From an uncultured Lentisphaeria bacterium (GTDB lineage: Bacteria; Verrucomicrobiota; Lentisphaeria; Victivallales; UBA1829), in assembly GCA_905211485.1 (NCBI GenBank), contig CAJMAW010000017.1:1-31535 (forward strand): a stretch of DNA of 31,535 nt. The letters are read 5' to 3'. The notes beneath the pieces were generated by a model. The model did no database searches. It saw nothing but the letters and a program-made list of their open reading frames with translations, and had not been told where the DNA came from. This document shows positions 1-6,942 of the stretch, piece after piece. Both the position numbers and the translations under genes were made by a program. How positions within the stretch are numbered: the first letter of the stretch is position 1; each line of letters opens with the position of its first letter.

Positions 1-28
1 CAAGCCTGCCGTATTTTTTTTGTTTATA

Positions 29-862
29 TCACTCTCGCTCTCTGCGGAACTTTGCAGGAGGCAGATGATAGCGTTTCCGGAAAAGCCGCGAGAAATAAAA
101 TTCATTTCCAATTCCACAGAGATCCGCAATCGTCCCCACACTTTCTCCCGTGGTCAAAAGAAGGTGCGCCGCATGCTCAAGACGGCAATGAATCAGAAAC
201 TGTTGCGGAGATTCCCCCGAAATGGCTTTGAACAAACGGCGGAAATGAGTCAAAGTAAGCAGTCTTTTTTTTGCCTCCATGGCGAAATTCCAGCTCCGTT
301 GCGGATTCCGCCGGATCATTTCCGTCAGATTCAGGAAATCATCCCTGTGATAGGCGGGGATCTTGAAATCCATCGTCCGGGATTCTGAAAGAAGCAGAAG
401 AAGCTCCTCATACAAAAGGACTGCACGGGGCGGCACAAGCGGAGCAGATTGCCGAAGGAGGTCCATGATCCGAAGCATCAGATCCAGAAACAGTTCAGGC
501 TCGGTGACCGGATAAACTCTTCGCTCCAGAGGCAGCAGCCCGCTCCGGATATATTGTTCCACCCTCTCCCCATAGGAACAGATGTAATTGTGATGGCGTG
601 TCTCCCCCGGCAGAGTGCCATAATGGAAATGAGCATGCGGATGTGTGATGAAAACATGCGGACCTTCCAGAATTTGCCGGGCCTGATGGTTGATTTCCAG
701 GAAAAAACGTCCGGAATGATTGTACTGGATTCCGTAATAGGTCGGAATGTGGGAAAGAATGTCCCGATTCACCGGCAGAGATCTGTAGATGCTGAAAAAA
801 TGACCGCTGAAAAAATTCATCGGAATGTCCGTTTTCTGTAAAAAACAGTTCGTTTTCTGCAT
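29..862 (-). CDS. AraC-family transcriptional regulator
   Basis: Predicted 277-aa DNA-binding regulator of the AraC/XylS family. The N-terminal half has a cupin-like sensor segment with clustered histidines (HVFITHPHAHFHYG). The C-terminal ~100 residues form the double helix-turn-helix: first helix pair around the LTHFRRLFKAISG segment, then SPQQFLIHCRLEHA, and a second HTH ending in the typical FSRLFRKRYHLPPAKFRRE. Family members usually bind a sugar or sugar-like ligand through the cupin. The ATG at 862 is chosen because the frame upstream of it runs into the divergent promoter region; no strong Shine-Dalgarno is seen, and an ATG at 820 is possible. It is divergent from the GH30 gene starting at 940, so it probably controls that gene, which is inference from position. 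Its terminator would lie at or beyond the window edge. Confidence 0.87.
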   Translation of the reverse strand: MQKTNCFLQKTDIPMNFFSGHFFSIYRSLPVNRDILSHIPTYYGIQYNHSGRFFLEINHQARQILEGPHVFITHPHAHFHYGTLPGETRHHNYICSYGERVEQYIRSGLLPLERRVYPVTEPELFLDLMLRIMDLLRQSAPLVPPRAVLLYEELLLLLSESRTMDFKIPAYHRDDFLNLTEMIRRNPQRSWNFAMEAKKRLLTLTHFRRLFKAISGESPQQFLIHCRLEHAAHLLLTTGESVGTIADLCGIGNEFYFSRLFRKRYHLPPAKFRRERE

Positions 863-893
863 TTTCTTATGGAGAAAGCGGAGTATAATATAT
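861..893. promoter_or_regulatory. Shared divergent promoter region, araC-type gene / GH30
   Basis: The 77-nt space between the two divergent starts contains TATAAT at 884-889 on the plus strand, embedded in an AT-rich stretch that also reads TATTAT on the minus strand. It suits a -10 element for the GH30 gene and a possible overlapping -10 for the regulator. No convincing -35 hexamer is visible in either direction, as expected for an activator-dependent promoter. Confidence 0.4.
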
Positions 894-939
894 CCGTAAT
901 TTCGTGGAAATACAAGAACATGACACAGGAGACGAAACA

Positions 940-2358
940 ATGTTGCAGGCAGCTCTCTATCAGACAACTCTCGGAGTCCGGGAAACTCTTGCCCTTCAGA
1001 ATCCCCCCGCATTCCGCCGGATCACAGAGGAAGAAGAGTCGAAGGGATACCGTCATCCGACGGTGTATCTGGATCCCGCCGCATCCTTTCAGACACTCGA
1101 AGGCATCGGCGGAGCCATGACCGAGGCCGCCTGCTGGACTCTCTCCCAGATGCCGGGTCCCATGCGTTCGGAAGTCTTGCGGAGCTATTTCGCCCCTCCC
1201 GGCGGCTGCGGATATGACGTGATCCGTTTTCCCATGAACAGCTGCGATTTCTCCATCGAACATTATTCCAGCTGTGACACGGACGGGGATTTTGAATTGA
1301 AAACATTCCGTATGGAACGCGAACGGAAATGGATGATTCCCATGGTGAAGGAAGCCCTGTCCCTGCATCCGGGCCTGAAAGTGCTGCTTTCCCCCTGGAG
1401 TCCGCCCGCGTGGATGAAGAGCAACGGGGAAATGGATCACGGGGGAAAACTCCGGAAGGAATGTCTGGAAAGCTGGGCGAATTACTACTGCCGTTACATA
1501 GAAGTCCTCAGAGCCGAAGGAATTCCCGTCTGGGGACTGACCGTGAATAATGAGCCGAACGCTTCCCAGCCCTGGGATTCCCTTATTCTGAGTGCGAATG
1601 AGGAGCGTGATTTCATCCGCGATCATCTCGGTCCCGCCCTTGCAAGAAACGGATACGCTTCCGTGAAAGTGCTGATCTGGGACCACAACCGGGATTATCT
1701 GTACAACCGCGCGTCTGTGATCTACCGGGATCCGGAAGCTTCGAAATACGTCTGGGGAGCCGCCTTCCACTGGTATGACGACAACTGCTATGAGAATGTC
1801 GATCTCACACACGACGCCTTCCCCGACAAGAATCTCTTCTTCACCGAAGGCTGCAACGGCGGCAACAATCATTATGACCCCGAATGGTCCGCCGATGAAC
1901 CCGATCCGAACGGGATTTTCCTCCATCGCGGCATCTGGGAAGCCGGCGAACGCTACGCCAGAAATATGATCCAGGATTTCAATCACCACACCTCCGGATG
2001 GCTGGACTGGAATATGGTGCTGGATGAAAAAGGCGGCCCCAGACACCTCCCCGGGGGATGCGGCGCACCTTATCTCTATAATGTCCAGACCGGTGTCCTC
2101 GAGCAGACGACGAGTTTCCCGTATCTGGCCCATTTCTTCCATTTCCTGCGTGCCGGAGCCGTCCGCATTGCGGCTGCCCCCAGCAAAAACGCTCTGGAAT
2201 GCACCGCCTTCCGGAATCCGGATGGGAAAATCGTGCTGATTGTCATGAACCGGACGGAAAAAGCATTGAGTTTTGACTGTGTCTGCGGAGATCAGGCCGC
2301 CAGAGCCACCATCCCTCCTCGTTCCATTCAGACATGGCAGATCGTCTCCTGCGATTGA
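940..2358 (+). CDS. Glycoside hydrolase family 30 (glucosylceramidase-like)
   Basis: A 472-aa retaining glycosidase of clan GH-A. The family hallmarks are in order: GGAMTEA near residue 57, ILLSPWSPPAWMKSNG-type strand (LLSPWSPPAWMK, 149-160), the acid/base glutamate in TVNNEPN (Glu205) and the nucleophile in FFTEGC (Glu303). A late beta-sandwich region includes the IVLIVMNRTEKALSF segment. GH30 enzymes cleave beta-glucosyl, beta-xylosyl or beta-fucosyl bonds; the substrate cannot be told here. No signal peptide is visible at the chosen start, so it may be cytoplasmic and act on imported oligosaccharides. The ATG at 940 is preferred over a GTG at 904 because AGGAGA (927-932) lies 7 nt upstream. 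The divergent AraC-type regulator suggests substrate-inducible expression. Confidence 0.93.
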   Translation: MLQAALYQTTLGVRETLALQNPPAFRRITEEEESKGYRHPTVYLDPAASFQTLEGIGGAMTEAACWTLSQMPGPMRSEVLRSYFAPPGGCGYDVIRFPMNSCDFSIEHYSSCDTDGDFELKTFRMERERKWMIPMVKEALSLHPGLKVLLSPWSPPAWMKSNGEMDHGGKLRKECLESWANYYCRYIEVLRAEGIPVWGLTVNNEPNASQPWDSLILSANEERDFIRDHLGPALARNGYASVKVLIWDHNRDYLYNRASVIYRDPEASKYVWGAAFHWYDDNCYENVDLTHDAFPDKNLFFTEGCNGGNNHYDPEWSADEPDPNGIFLHRGIWEAGERYARNMIQDFNHHTSGWLDWNMVLDEKGGPRHLPGGCGAPYLYNVQTGVLEQTTSFPYLAHFFHFLRAGAVRIAAAPSKNALECTAFRNPDGKIVLIVMNRTEKALSFDCVCGDQAARATIPPRSIQTWQIVSCD

Positions 2359-2374
2359 GGAGAGGCGAAGAAAC

Positions 2375-2409
2375 ACCGTTTTTTCCCCCCCGGGCGGAAA
2401 AACAACGGT
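2375..2409 (+). terminator. Hairpin 17 nt after the GH30 stop
   Basis: ACCGTT (2375-2380) pairs with AACGGT (2404-2409) and TTTTCC with GGAAAA, with one bulged base and a C/G-rich loop. There is no T-run after it, so it may be a 3' stabilising hairpin rather than an intrinsic terminator. The remainder of the gap to 2620 contains a pyrimidine tract followed by a purine tract and no gene. Confidence 0.3.
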
Positions 2410-2620
2410 ACAGCGGCGCTGAAGCGCAGGAAACGCTCCTGTGTTTCAAACGCTCCCGGTGCTGTTATGCAGGGCCGGGGAAGAATTTCCACTGATTTTG
2501 TTTAAACCGGGAATCCGTGTTTTTCCGTCGGATGCAGTTTTGCTGAATTTTCTTTTTCTCTTCTTTTCCCTTTTCTCTGAGGAAAAGAGCGGAAGGGGGG
2601 GAAGGGAAAGAGTTTATTCT

Positions 2621-3769
2621 TTATTCTTCCTGGGGATCCTCGACGGAGAGGGGGGAGGCTGCAGGAGGCGCATCCTTGTCTTCTGATGATGCTGTGGATA
2701 GAGTTGTGGTGGCAGACATTGTTTCCACCGCATCCGGGGCGGAGGAGAGCGAGACAGGAAGAGGCGAAGAGAACGTGATGCTCCGCTGAGGGAAGGGAAT
2801 GTTCAGACCTGCGGATTCGATGGTGTGCTTGAGTCCGGCTTTGATCCGCCAGTAGACTTCCCAGTAATTTTCGGTTGCGGTCCAGAAGCGGAGCGTGAGG
2901 TTGACGGAACTGTCTGCAAGTTCGGAGACGAGCACTTCCGGGGCTGGATCCGTGCAGATGAGCTTTTCGCGTTTCATCATATCAAGCAGGATCTGGATTC
3001 CCTTCTGAAGAGAATCCTCATAGGCGATTCCGACGGAGATGTCGGCCCGGCGCAGGGGATTCCGGGAATAATTCTTGATGGGCACTCCGAAAATGGAGCT
3101 GTTGGGTGCGGCGATGTACATGCCGTCGACCGTCATGAGCTCGGTGGAGAAGAGCCCCATTTCCCGGACAGTCCCGCTGACGGAGCTGCAGTCGATGTAA
3201 TCTCCGACTTTATACGGCCGGAGGAACAGCAGCATCAAACCTGCGGCGATATTGCTGAGGGAATCCTTCATGGCCAGGCCCACCGTCAGTCCGGCGGCGC
3301 CGAGCACCGTCAGGAGACTTGCCGTGTTGATTCCGAAAAGATCCAGCACGATCAGCACCACAAACAGCCAGACGAATACCCGGACAATGGAATAGAGAAT
3401 TCTCCCCACCGCTTCATCGAGCGAGGCGATCTTCTCCGTCGCATTGAAAATCAGCTTCCGGAGAATTTTGGAGATGATCCACCCGAGGACCACAACCCCT
3501 GCGCTCAAAAGCAGGATCTTGCCCAGATGAATGACGTCGTCCTGATGATGTTCCCAGAGTTTCTGGAAGAAGCCGTCAATTCCCTTTTCCTGAACGGTTC
3601 CGATGATCTTTTCGATCACGGCTTCCGTGTCGGAAGTGTCCGGCAGGAGGCTTTCTGCGGGGATGTCGGAAGGGATGTCGGAAGGGATATTTGCGGGGAT
3701 GTTTGTCCGGGTTGTTGCCTGGAGGGCTGCGTTTTCCGCGGGAAGAGCTTGAGTCATTTCCTCGTTCAT
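2621..3769 (-). CDS. mscS: MscS-family mechanosensitive ion channel
   Basis: A 382-aa inner-membrane channel that releases solutes under hypo-osmotic stress. Transmembrane segments are visible as ILLLSAGVVVLGWIISKIL, ILYSIVRVFVWLFVVLIVLDL and the pore helix with the family pattern VLGAAGLTVGLAMKDSLSN, followed by LRPYKVGDYI and the soluble beta and alpha/beta domains (NSSIFGVPIKNYSRNP). It is longer than the ~286-aa E. coli MscS, with an N-terminal extension carrying IPxDIP repeats and a Ser/Ala/Pro-rich C-terminal tail. A GGAG lies about 12 nt upstream of the ATG, a long spacing. A good promoter (3854-3882) lies upstream on the same strand. Confidence 0.93.
   Translation of the reverse strand: MNEEMTQALPAENAALQATTRTNIPANIPSDIPSDIPAESLLPDTSDTEAVIEKIIGTVQEKGIDGFFQKLWEHHQDDVIHLGKILLLSAGVVVLGWIISKILRKLIFNATEKIASLDEAVGRILYSIVRVFVWLFVVLIVLDLFGINTASLLTVLGAAGLTVGLAMKDSLSNIAAGLMLLFLRPYKVGDYIDCSSVSGTVREMGLFSTELMTVDGMYIAAPNSSIFGVPIKNYSRNPLRRADISVGIAYEDSLQKGIQILLDMMKREKLICTDPAPEVLVSELADSSVNLTLRFWTATENYWEVYWRIKAGLKHTIESAGLNIPFPQRSITFSSPLPVSLSSAPDAVETMSATTTLSTASSEDKDAPPAASPLSVEDPQEE
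3660..3707 (-). repeat. Four 12-bp in-frame repeats in mscS
   Basis: Read on the plus strand, GGGATGTCGGAA occurs twice in succession (3660-3671, 3672-3683), followed by two degenerate units (3684-3695, 3696-3707). They encode four tetrapeptides of the form NIPA/NIPS/DIPS/DIPA in the N-terminal extension, ahead of the first membrane helix. This is a likely slippage or duplication site that changes the extension length. Confidence 0.75.
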
Positions 3770-3837
3770 TTTTTTGGATGTCTCCGGTTCTCATGGGATT
3801 CTGCTGTGATGCGGATCTCAGACGGGTGTCAAAAGTC

Positions 3838-3850
3838 CGATGTGACATCG
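3838..3850. promoter_or_regulatory. Perfect 13-bp dyad at the mscS transcription start
   Basis: CGATGT-G-ACATCG is a perfect inverted repeat that overlaps the transcription start predicted from the mscS promoter (about 3847). That position would suit a repressor operator. No regulator is identifiable from the window. Confidence 0.35.
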
Positions 3851-3853
3851 TGT

Positions 3854-3882
3854 AATATATTTTTCAGCAGAGCTAATTGCAA
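3854..3882 (-). promoter_or_regulatory. Promoter of mscS
   Basis: On the minus strand TTGCAA (3882-3877) is followed after 17 nt by TATATT (3859-3854). This is a near-ideal sigma-70-type spacing, 85 nt upstream of the mscS ATG. Confidence 0.6.
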
Positions 3883-3931
3883 GTTCTTTCCCTTTCCGGC
3901 CTTCCTGGCGGAGAACTTTAAGGTCCAAGAC

Positions 3932-3959
3932 TTGAAATCCGGGGAAAAGCAGATAAATT
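3932..3959 (+). promoter_or_regulatory. Promoter of fumC
   Basis: TTGAAA (3932-3937), 16 nt, TAAATT (3954-3959), giving a leader of about 120 nt before the fumC ATG at 4090. The mscS-fumC gap (3770-4089) otherwise contains only the mscS promoter and dyad; no gene was seen in it. Confidence 0.5.
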
Positions 3960-4089
3960 AAAAGGATGCAAAAATAAGATTTTGAAACAGATACGGTATC
4001 TCCGGAAAAAACGTAAGCCGATCCCCTGGAGCCGAGGTGGCCAGGGCCGCCTGAAAATACCGGAATGCCTTCAGGAAAAGGACGGATTC

Positions 4090-5475
4090 ATGGAAACCGA
4101 GTGGCGTATGGAAAGCGACAGCATGGGGGAAATCCGGGTCCCCGCGGATAAATACTGGGGTGCGCAGACCCAGCGTTCGCTTCAGCATTTCAATATCGGG
4201 GGGGAACGGATTCCGAAGGAAGTCATTCATGCTTTTGCCGTGCTGAAAAAAGCCTGTGCGCAGGCGAACAGGGAACTGGGACGGCTGAACGGGGATGTGG
4301 AAAAGGCGATCTGCCGTGTCTGCGATGAGATTTCCTCGGGGAAACATGAGGAACAGTTTCCGCTGAAAGTCTGGATGACCGGGAGCGGGACTCAGTCGAA
4401 TATGAACGTCAACGAAGTCATCGCGAACCGTGCGAGCTGTCTTCTGGGGGGGACTCCCGGAAACGGGAGAGTGGTTCATCCGAATGACCATGTGAATATG
4501 TCCCAGTCTTCCAACGACACCTTTCCGGCCGCGATGCACATCGCCGCCGCGCTGGGAATCCAGGAGACTCTTCTGCCTTCTCTGGCACTCCTCCGCTCCG
4601 CGCTGGAAGGGAAAATCCGTGAATTCTCCGGCGTGGTGAAGATCGGGAGGACTCATCTTCAGGACGCCGTCCCCCTGACGCTCGGGCAGGAGTTTTCCGG
4701 ATATCTCGCCCAGCTCGATCACGCCTGGGCGCGAATCCGCCTGACCCTTCCCGAACTCTATGATCTGGCTCTGGGCGGCACCGCTGTCGGAACGGGACTC
4801 AACGCTCCTGCGGGGTTTGCCGAACTTGCCGCCGGGAAAATTGCCCGTGAAACCGGTCTGCCTTTCCGGAGCGCTCCCAACAAATTCGCCCTTCTTGCCG
4901 GACACGACGCCATCGCCGCGGCCTCCGGCGCCATCCGCAACTTGGCCTGCATGCTCATGAAGATGGCAAACGACATCCGCTGGCTCGCCAGCGGCCCCCG
5001 CTGCGGAATCGGGGAATTGCTTCTGCCTGAAAACGAACCCGGATCCTCCATCATGCCGGGGAAGGTCAACCCCACCCAGTGCGAGGCGCTGACCATGGTG
5101 TGCGTGCAGGTGATCGGACTCGACACCGCAATCGGTTTCGCAGGGACTCAGGGAAACTTTGAGCTGAACGTCTTCAAGCCGATGATGATATTCGACCTTC
5201 TCACGGAAATCCGCCTGGTTTCCGACAGTGTCCGGAGTTTTACGGAATATGCTCTCAAGGGCCTTCGCGCCGATGAAAAACGCATTGCGGAACTGCTGGA
5301 ACGATCCCTGATGCTGGTGACTGCGCTCAGTCCCGTCATCGGCTATGACAACGCGGCGGCCATCGCCAAGAAGGCGCATCGCGAAGGGCTGACCCTGCGG
5401 GAGGCGGCCGTCGGGAGCGCTTTGATTTCGGAGGAGGAATTTGACCGCGTGGTCCGTCCTGAGAAGATGGTGTAA
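4090..5475 (+). CDS. fumC: Fumarate hydratase, class II
   Basis: A 461-aa iron-independent fumarase, homotetrameric in the family, interconverting fumarate and L-malate in the TCA cycle. The superfamily signature GSSIMPGKVNP lies at residues 318-328, including the catalytic serine loop. Also present are GSGTQSNMNVNEVIANRA and KIGRTHLQDAVPLT, which carry substrate-binding residues and the catalytic histidine. The length matches the usual ~465 residues. The ATG at 4090 has AAGGA 7 nt upstream and starts at METEWRMESDSMGEI, the normal fumarase N-terminus; the 36 codons upstream with a TTG at 3982 look like leader. Aspartase and argininosuccinate lyase share the fold, but the overall motif set is fumarase. 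Confidence 0.97.
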   Translation: METEWRMESDSMGEIRVPADKYWGAQTQRSLQHFNIGGERIPKEVIHAFAVLKKACAQANRELGRLNGDVEKAICRVCDEISSGKHEEQFPLKVWMTGSGTQSNMNVNEVIANRASCLLGGTPGNGRVVHPNDHVNMSQSSNDTFPAAMHIAAALGIQETLLPSLALLRSALEGKIREFSGVVKIGRTHLQDAVPLTLGQEFSGYLAQLDHAWARIRLTLPELYDLALGGTAVGTGLNAPAGFAELAAGKIARETGLPFRSAPNKFALLAGHDAIAAASGAIRNLACMLMKMANDIRWLASGPRCGIGELLLPENEPGSSIMPGKVNPTQCEALTMVCVQVIGLDTAIGFAGTQGNFELNVFKPMMIFDLLTEIRLVSDSVRSFTEYALKGLRADEKRIAELLERSLMLVTALSPVIGYDNAAAIAKKAHREGLTLREAAVGSALISEEEFDRVVRPEKMV

Positions 5476-5520
5476 AGTGTAAAGAAAGAGAATTTCCGTT
5501 CTGTCCGGGGATTCTCCGGG

Positions 5521-5543
5521 AAGAAGAGTCCGCTTCTTTTTTT
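5521..5543 (+). terminator. Intrinsic terminator after fumC
   Basis: AAGAAG (5521-5526) and CTTCTT (5533-5538) form a 6-bp stem with loop AGTCCG, running directly into a T-run. A second possible stem, CCGGGG/CTCCGG, lies just upstream. The rest of the gap to tyrA (5544-5798) holds two small hairpins (GGCTTGAACAAGCC at 5701-5714 and TTCCCAATCGGGAA at 5729-5742) and a TTGACA at 5745-5750 with no clear -10; no gene was seen. Confidence 0.5.
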
Positions 5544-5798
5544 CTGTTTCCGTCTGTTCCGGTCCGCGGACTTTCTCCCTCTGTTGATTGTCATTTTACG
5601 GATCCGGGGGGCGTTCCATGTCTCCGCAGGACTTTTTTTCTGCCCGGAAGAACGGATGAGCTCTTCTTCTTACATTTTTTTACAGTCTTTTTTCGCTGCA
5701 GGCTTGAACAAGCCTCCGTTTGAACTTTTTCCCAATCGGGAATTTTGACATTCATGATGCAGACTTCAGATCGAAAAACAATGGAAATGAAAACAAAG

Positions 5799-6692
5799 AT
5801 GGCGGATCCAATCAGAATCGCAATCATCGGACTCGGTCTGCTCGGGACCTCCCTGGGCATGGCCCTGCGCGGCAGAACACAGTATTTGAGAAGCGGATGG
5901 ACAAGGAAAAAGGATGTCCGCGAATGGGCTTTGGCAAACCATGTGCTGGATGAGACGGAGGATTCACTGGAATCCGTTCTCGGGAAGGCCGATCTCACGG
6001 TGCTGGCGCTGCCGATTCCGCAGATTGTGGAATATCTGGAACGTTATGCGCATTGCTGGAGAAAGGGGAGCGTCGTTACGGACATGGGAAGTGTGAAATC
6101 CGTGATCCTCCAGGCTGCGGAACGGGCGCTTCCCCCGCACGGAGTGCGTTTTGTGGGGAGTCATCCGATGGCGGGGACGGAAAAGTCCGGACATCTCGCC
6201 GCGTTTGAAACGCTGTACGGCAATGCGGATGTGTTTGTCTGCCCCTCCGGAGCGTGTTCCGACGAGGAGTCGCTGCGTCTGGTGGCGGACTTCTGGAGAG
6301 CGATCGGGACAAAACCGGTCCTGCTCGAATCCGCGGAGGAGCATGACCGTCTTGTGGCGCACACCAGCCATGTTCTCCACGTGGTCGCATCCGCTCTTGC
6401 GCTGGGCATTCTGGAGGGCAGTTCCGCCCGGGAGCAGGCGCTTCGTTTTGCCGGATGCGCCACCGGATTCCGGGATACTTCCCGGATCGCTTCCAGCAAT
6501 CCCGCCATGTGGCGTGAAATCATTGAACACAACACTCCCGCCGTGCTTGAGGCGCTCGATACCTTTCTGAAGGAACTCGACTCCCTCCGCGGCAGAATCG
6601 CTTCAGGCGATTACGACGGCTTTGAAAACAGTTTTGCCCGGGGGAAAGCTCTCAGGGACCAGTGGCTTGAGTACAAGGCCCGCAAACCGTAG
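5799..6692 (+). CDS. tyrA: Prephenate dehydrogenase
   Basis: A 297-aa NAD(P)-dependent enzyme that oxidatively decarboxylates prephenate (or arogenate) in tyrosine synthesis. The Rossmann fingerprint GLGLLG is at residues 11-16. The family motif VGSHPMAGTEKSG is present, as is the downstream LVAHTSHVLHVVASAL helix and the GCATGFRDTSRIASSNPAMW segment that is diagnostic for TyrA. There is no chorismate mutase or ACT domain, so it is the monofunctional type. The start is uncertain: the ATG at 5799 gives a normal N-terminus before the nucleotide-binding strand but lacks a good ribosome site; ATGs at 5754, 5757, 5781 and 5787 and a TTG at 5745 are in frame upstream. No other aromatic-pathway genes are adjacent. 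Confidence 0.94.
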   Translation: MADPIRIAIIGLGLLGTSLGMALRGRTQYLRSGWTRKKDVREWALANHVLDETEDSLESVLGKADLTVLALPIPQIVEYLERYAHCWRKGSVVTDMGSVKSVILQAAERALPPHGVRFVGSHPMAGTEKSGHLAAFETLYGNADVFVCPSGACSDEESLRLVADFWRAIGTKPVLLESAEEHDRLVAHTSHVLHVVASALALGILEGSSAREQALRFAGCATGFRDTSRIASSNPAMWREIIEHNTPAVLEALDTFLKELDSLRGRIASGDYDGFENSFARGKALRDQWLEYKARKP

Positions 6693-6720
6693 GAGAGGAG
6701 AATTCATGATCCGCGAATCC

Positions 6721-6769
6721 GCTTCTTCCCCTTTCTTCCCGAAGGAAAAATGCTGATCCCTGAAGAAGC
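6721..6769 (+). other. Long-loop hairpin after tyrA
   Basis: GCTTCTTC (6721-6728) and GAAGAAGC (6762-6769) are perfect 8-nt complements, enclosing a 33-nt loop that can fold further (TTCC-CGAA-GGAA). No T-run follows. It may end the tyrA transcript or be part of an untranslated structure ahead of the metH promoter. Confidence 0.3.
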
Positions 6770-6801
6770 CGGAGAGAAAAACAAAGAATTTCACTGTGTT
6801 T

Positions 6802-6831
6802 TTGGACAAAACACTTTCCGTGATATATATT
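6802..6831 (+). promoter_or_regulatory. Promoter of metH
   Basis: TTGGAC (6802-6807), 18 nt, TATATT (6826-6831); alternatively TATATA with 16-nt spacing. It would give a leader of about 105 nt before metH. I saw no SAM-riboswitch or cobalamin-riboswitch core sequence in that leader. Confidence 0.55.
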
Positions 6832-6942
6832 AGCCGGATTCAAAAACCAACCCCACTCACAATCAAACTCTCATACGAAGGGCTTGAACAGGAGAACGGC
6901 AGGACTGCTGCCGCTTCCCCTTTCAGGATCATCAGGAGCACT

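Noticed and set aside
2693..2701. DnaA-box-like TGTGGATAG
   Set aside because: A single imperfect copy inside mscS; no cluster of boxes, no dnaA or dnaN nearby, so it is not evidence of an origin despite the rpmH-yidC cluster at the other end.
3982..4089. Upstream TTG start giving fumC 36 extra residues
   Set aside because: The ATG at 4090 has a good ribosome site and the normal fumarase N-terminus; the added residues are basic leader sequence just after the promoter.
6838..6942. Riboswitch in the metH leader
   Set aside because: I looked for SAM-I and cobalamin riboswitch core motifs and saw none; the leader is short and unstructured by eye.
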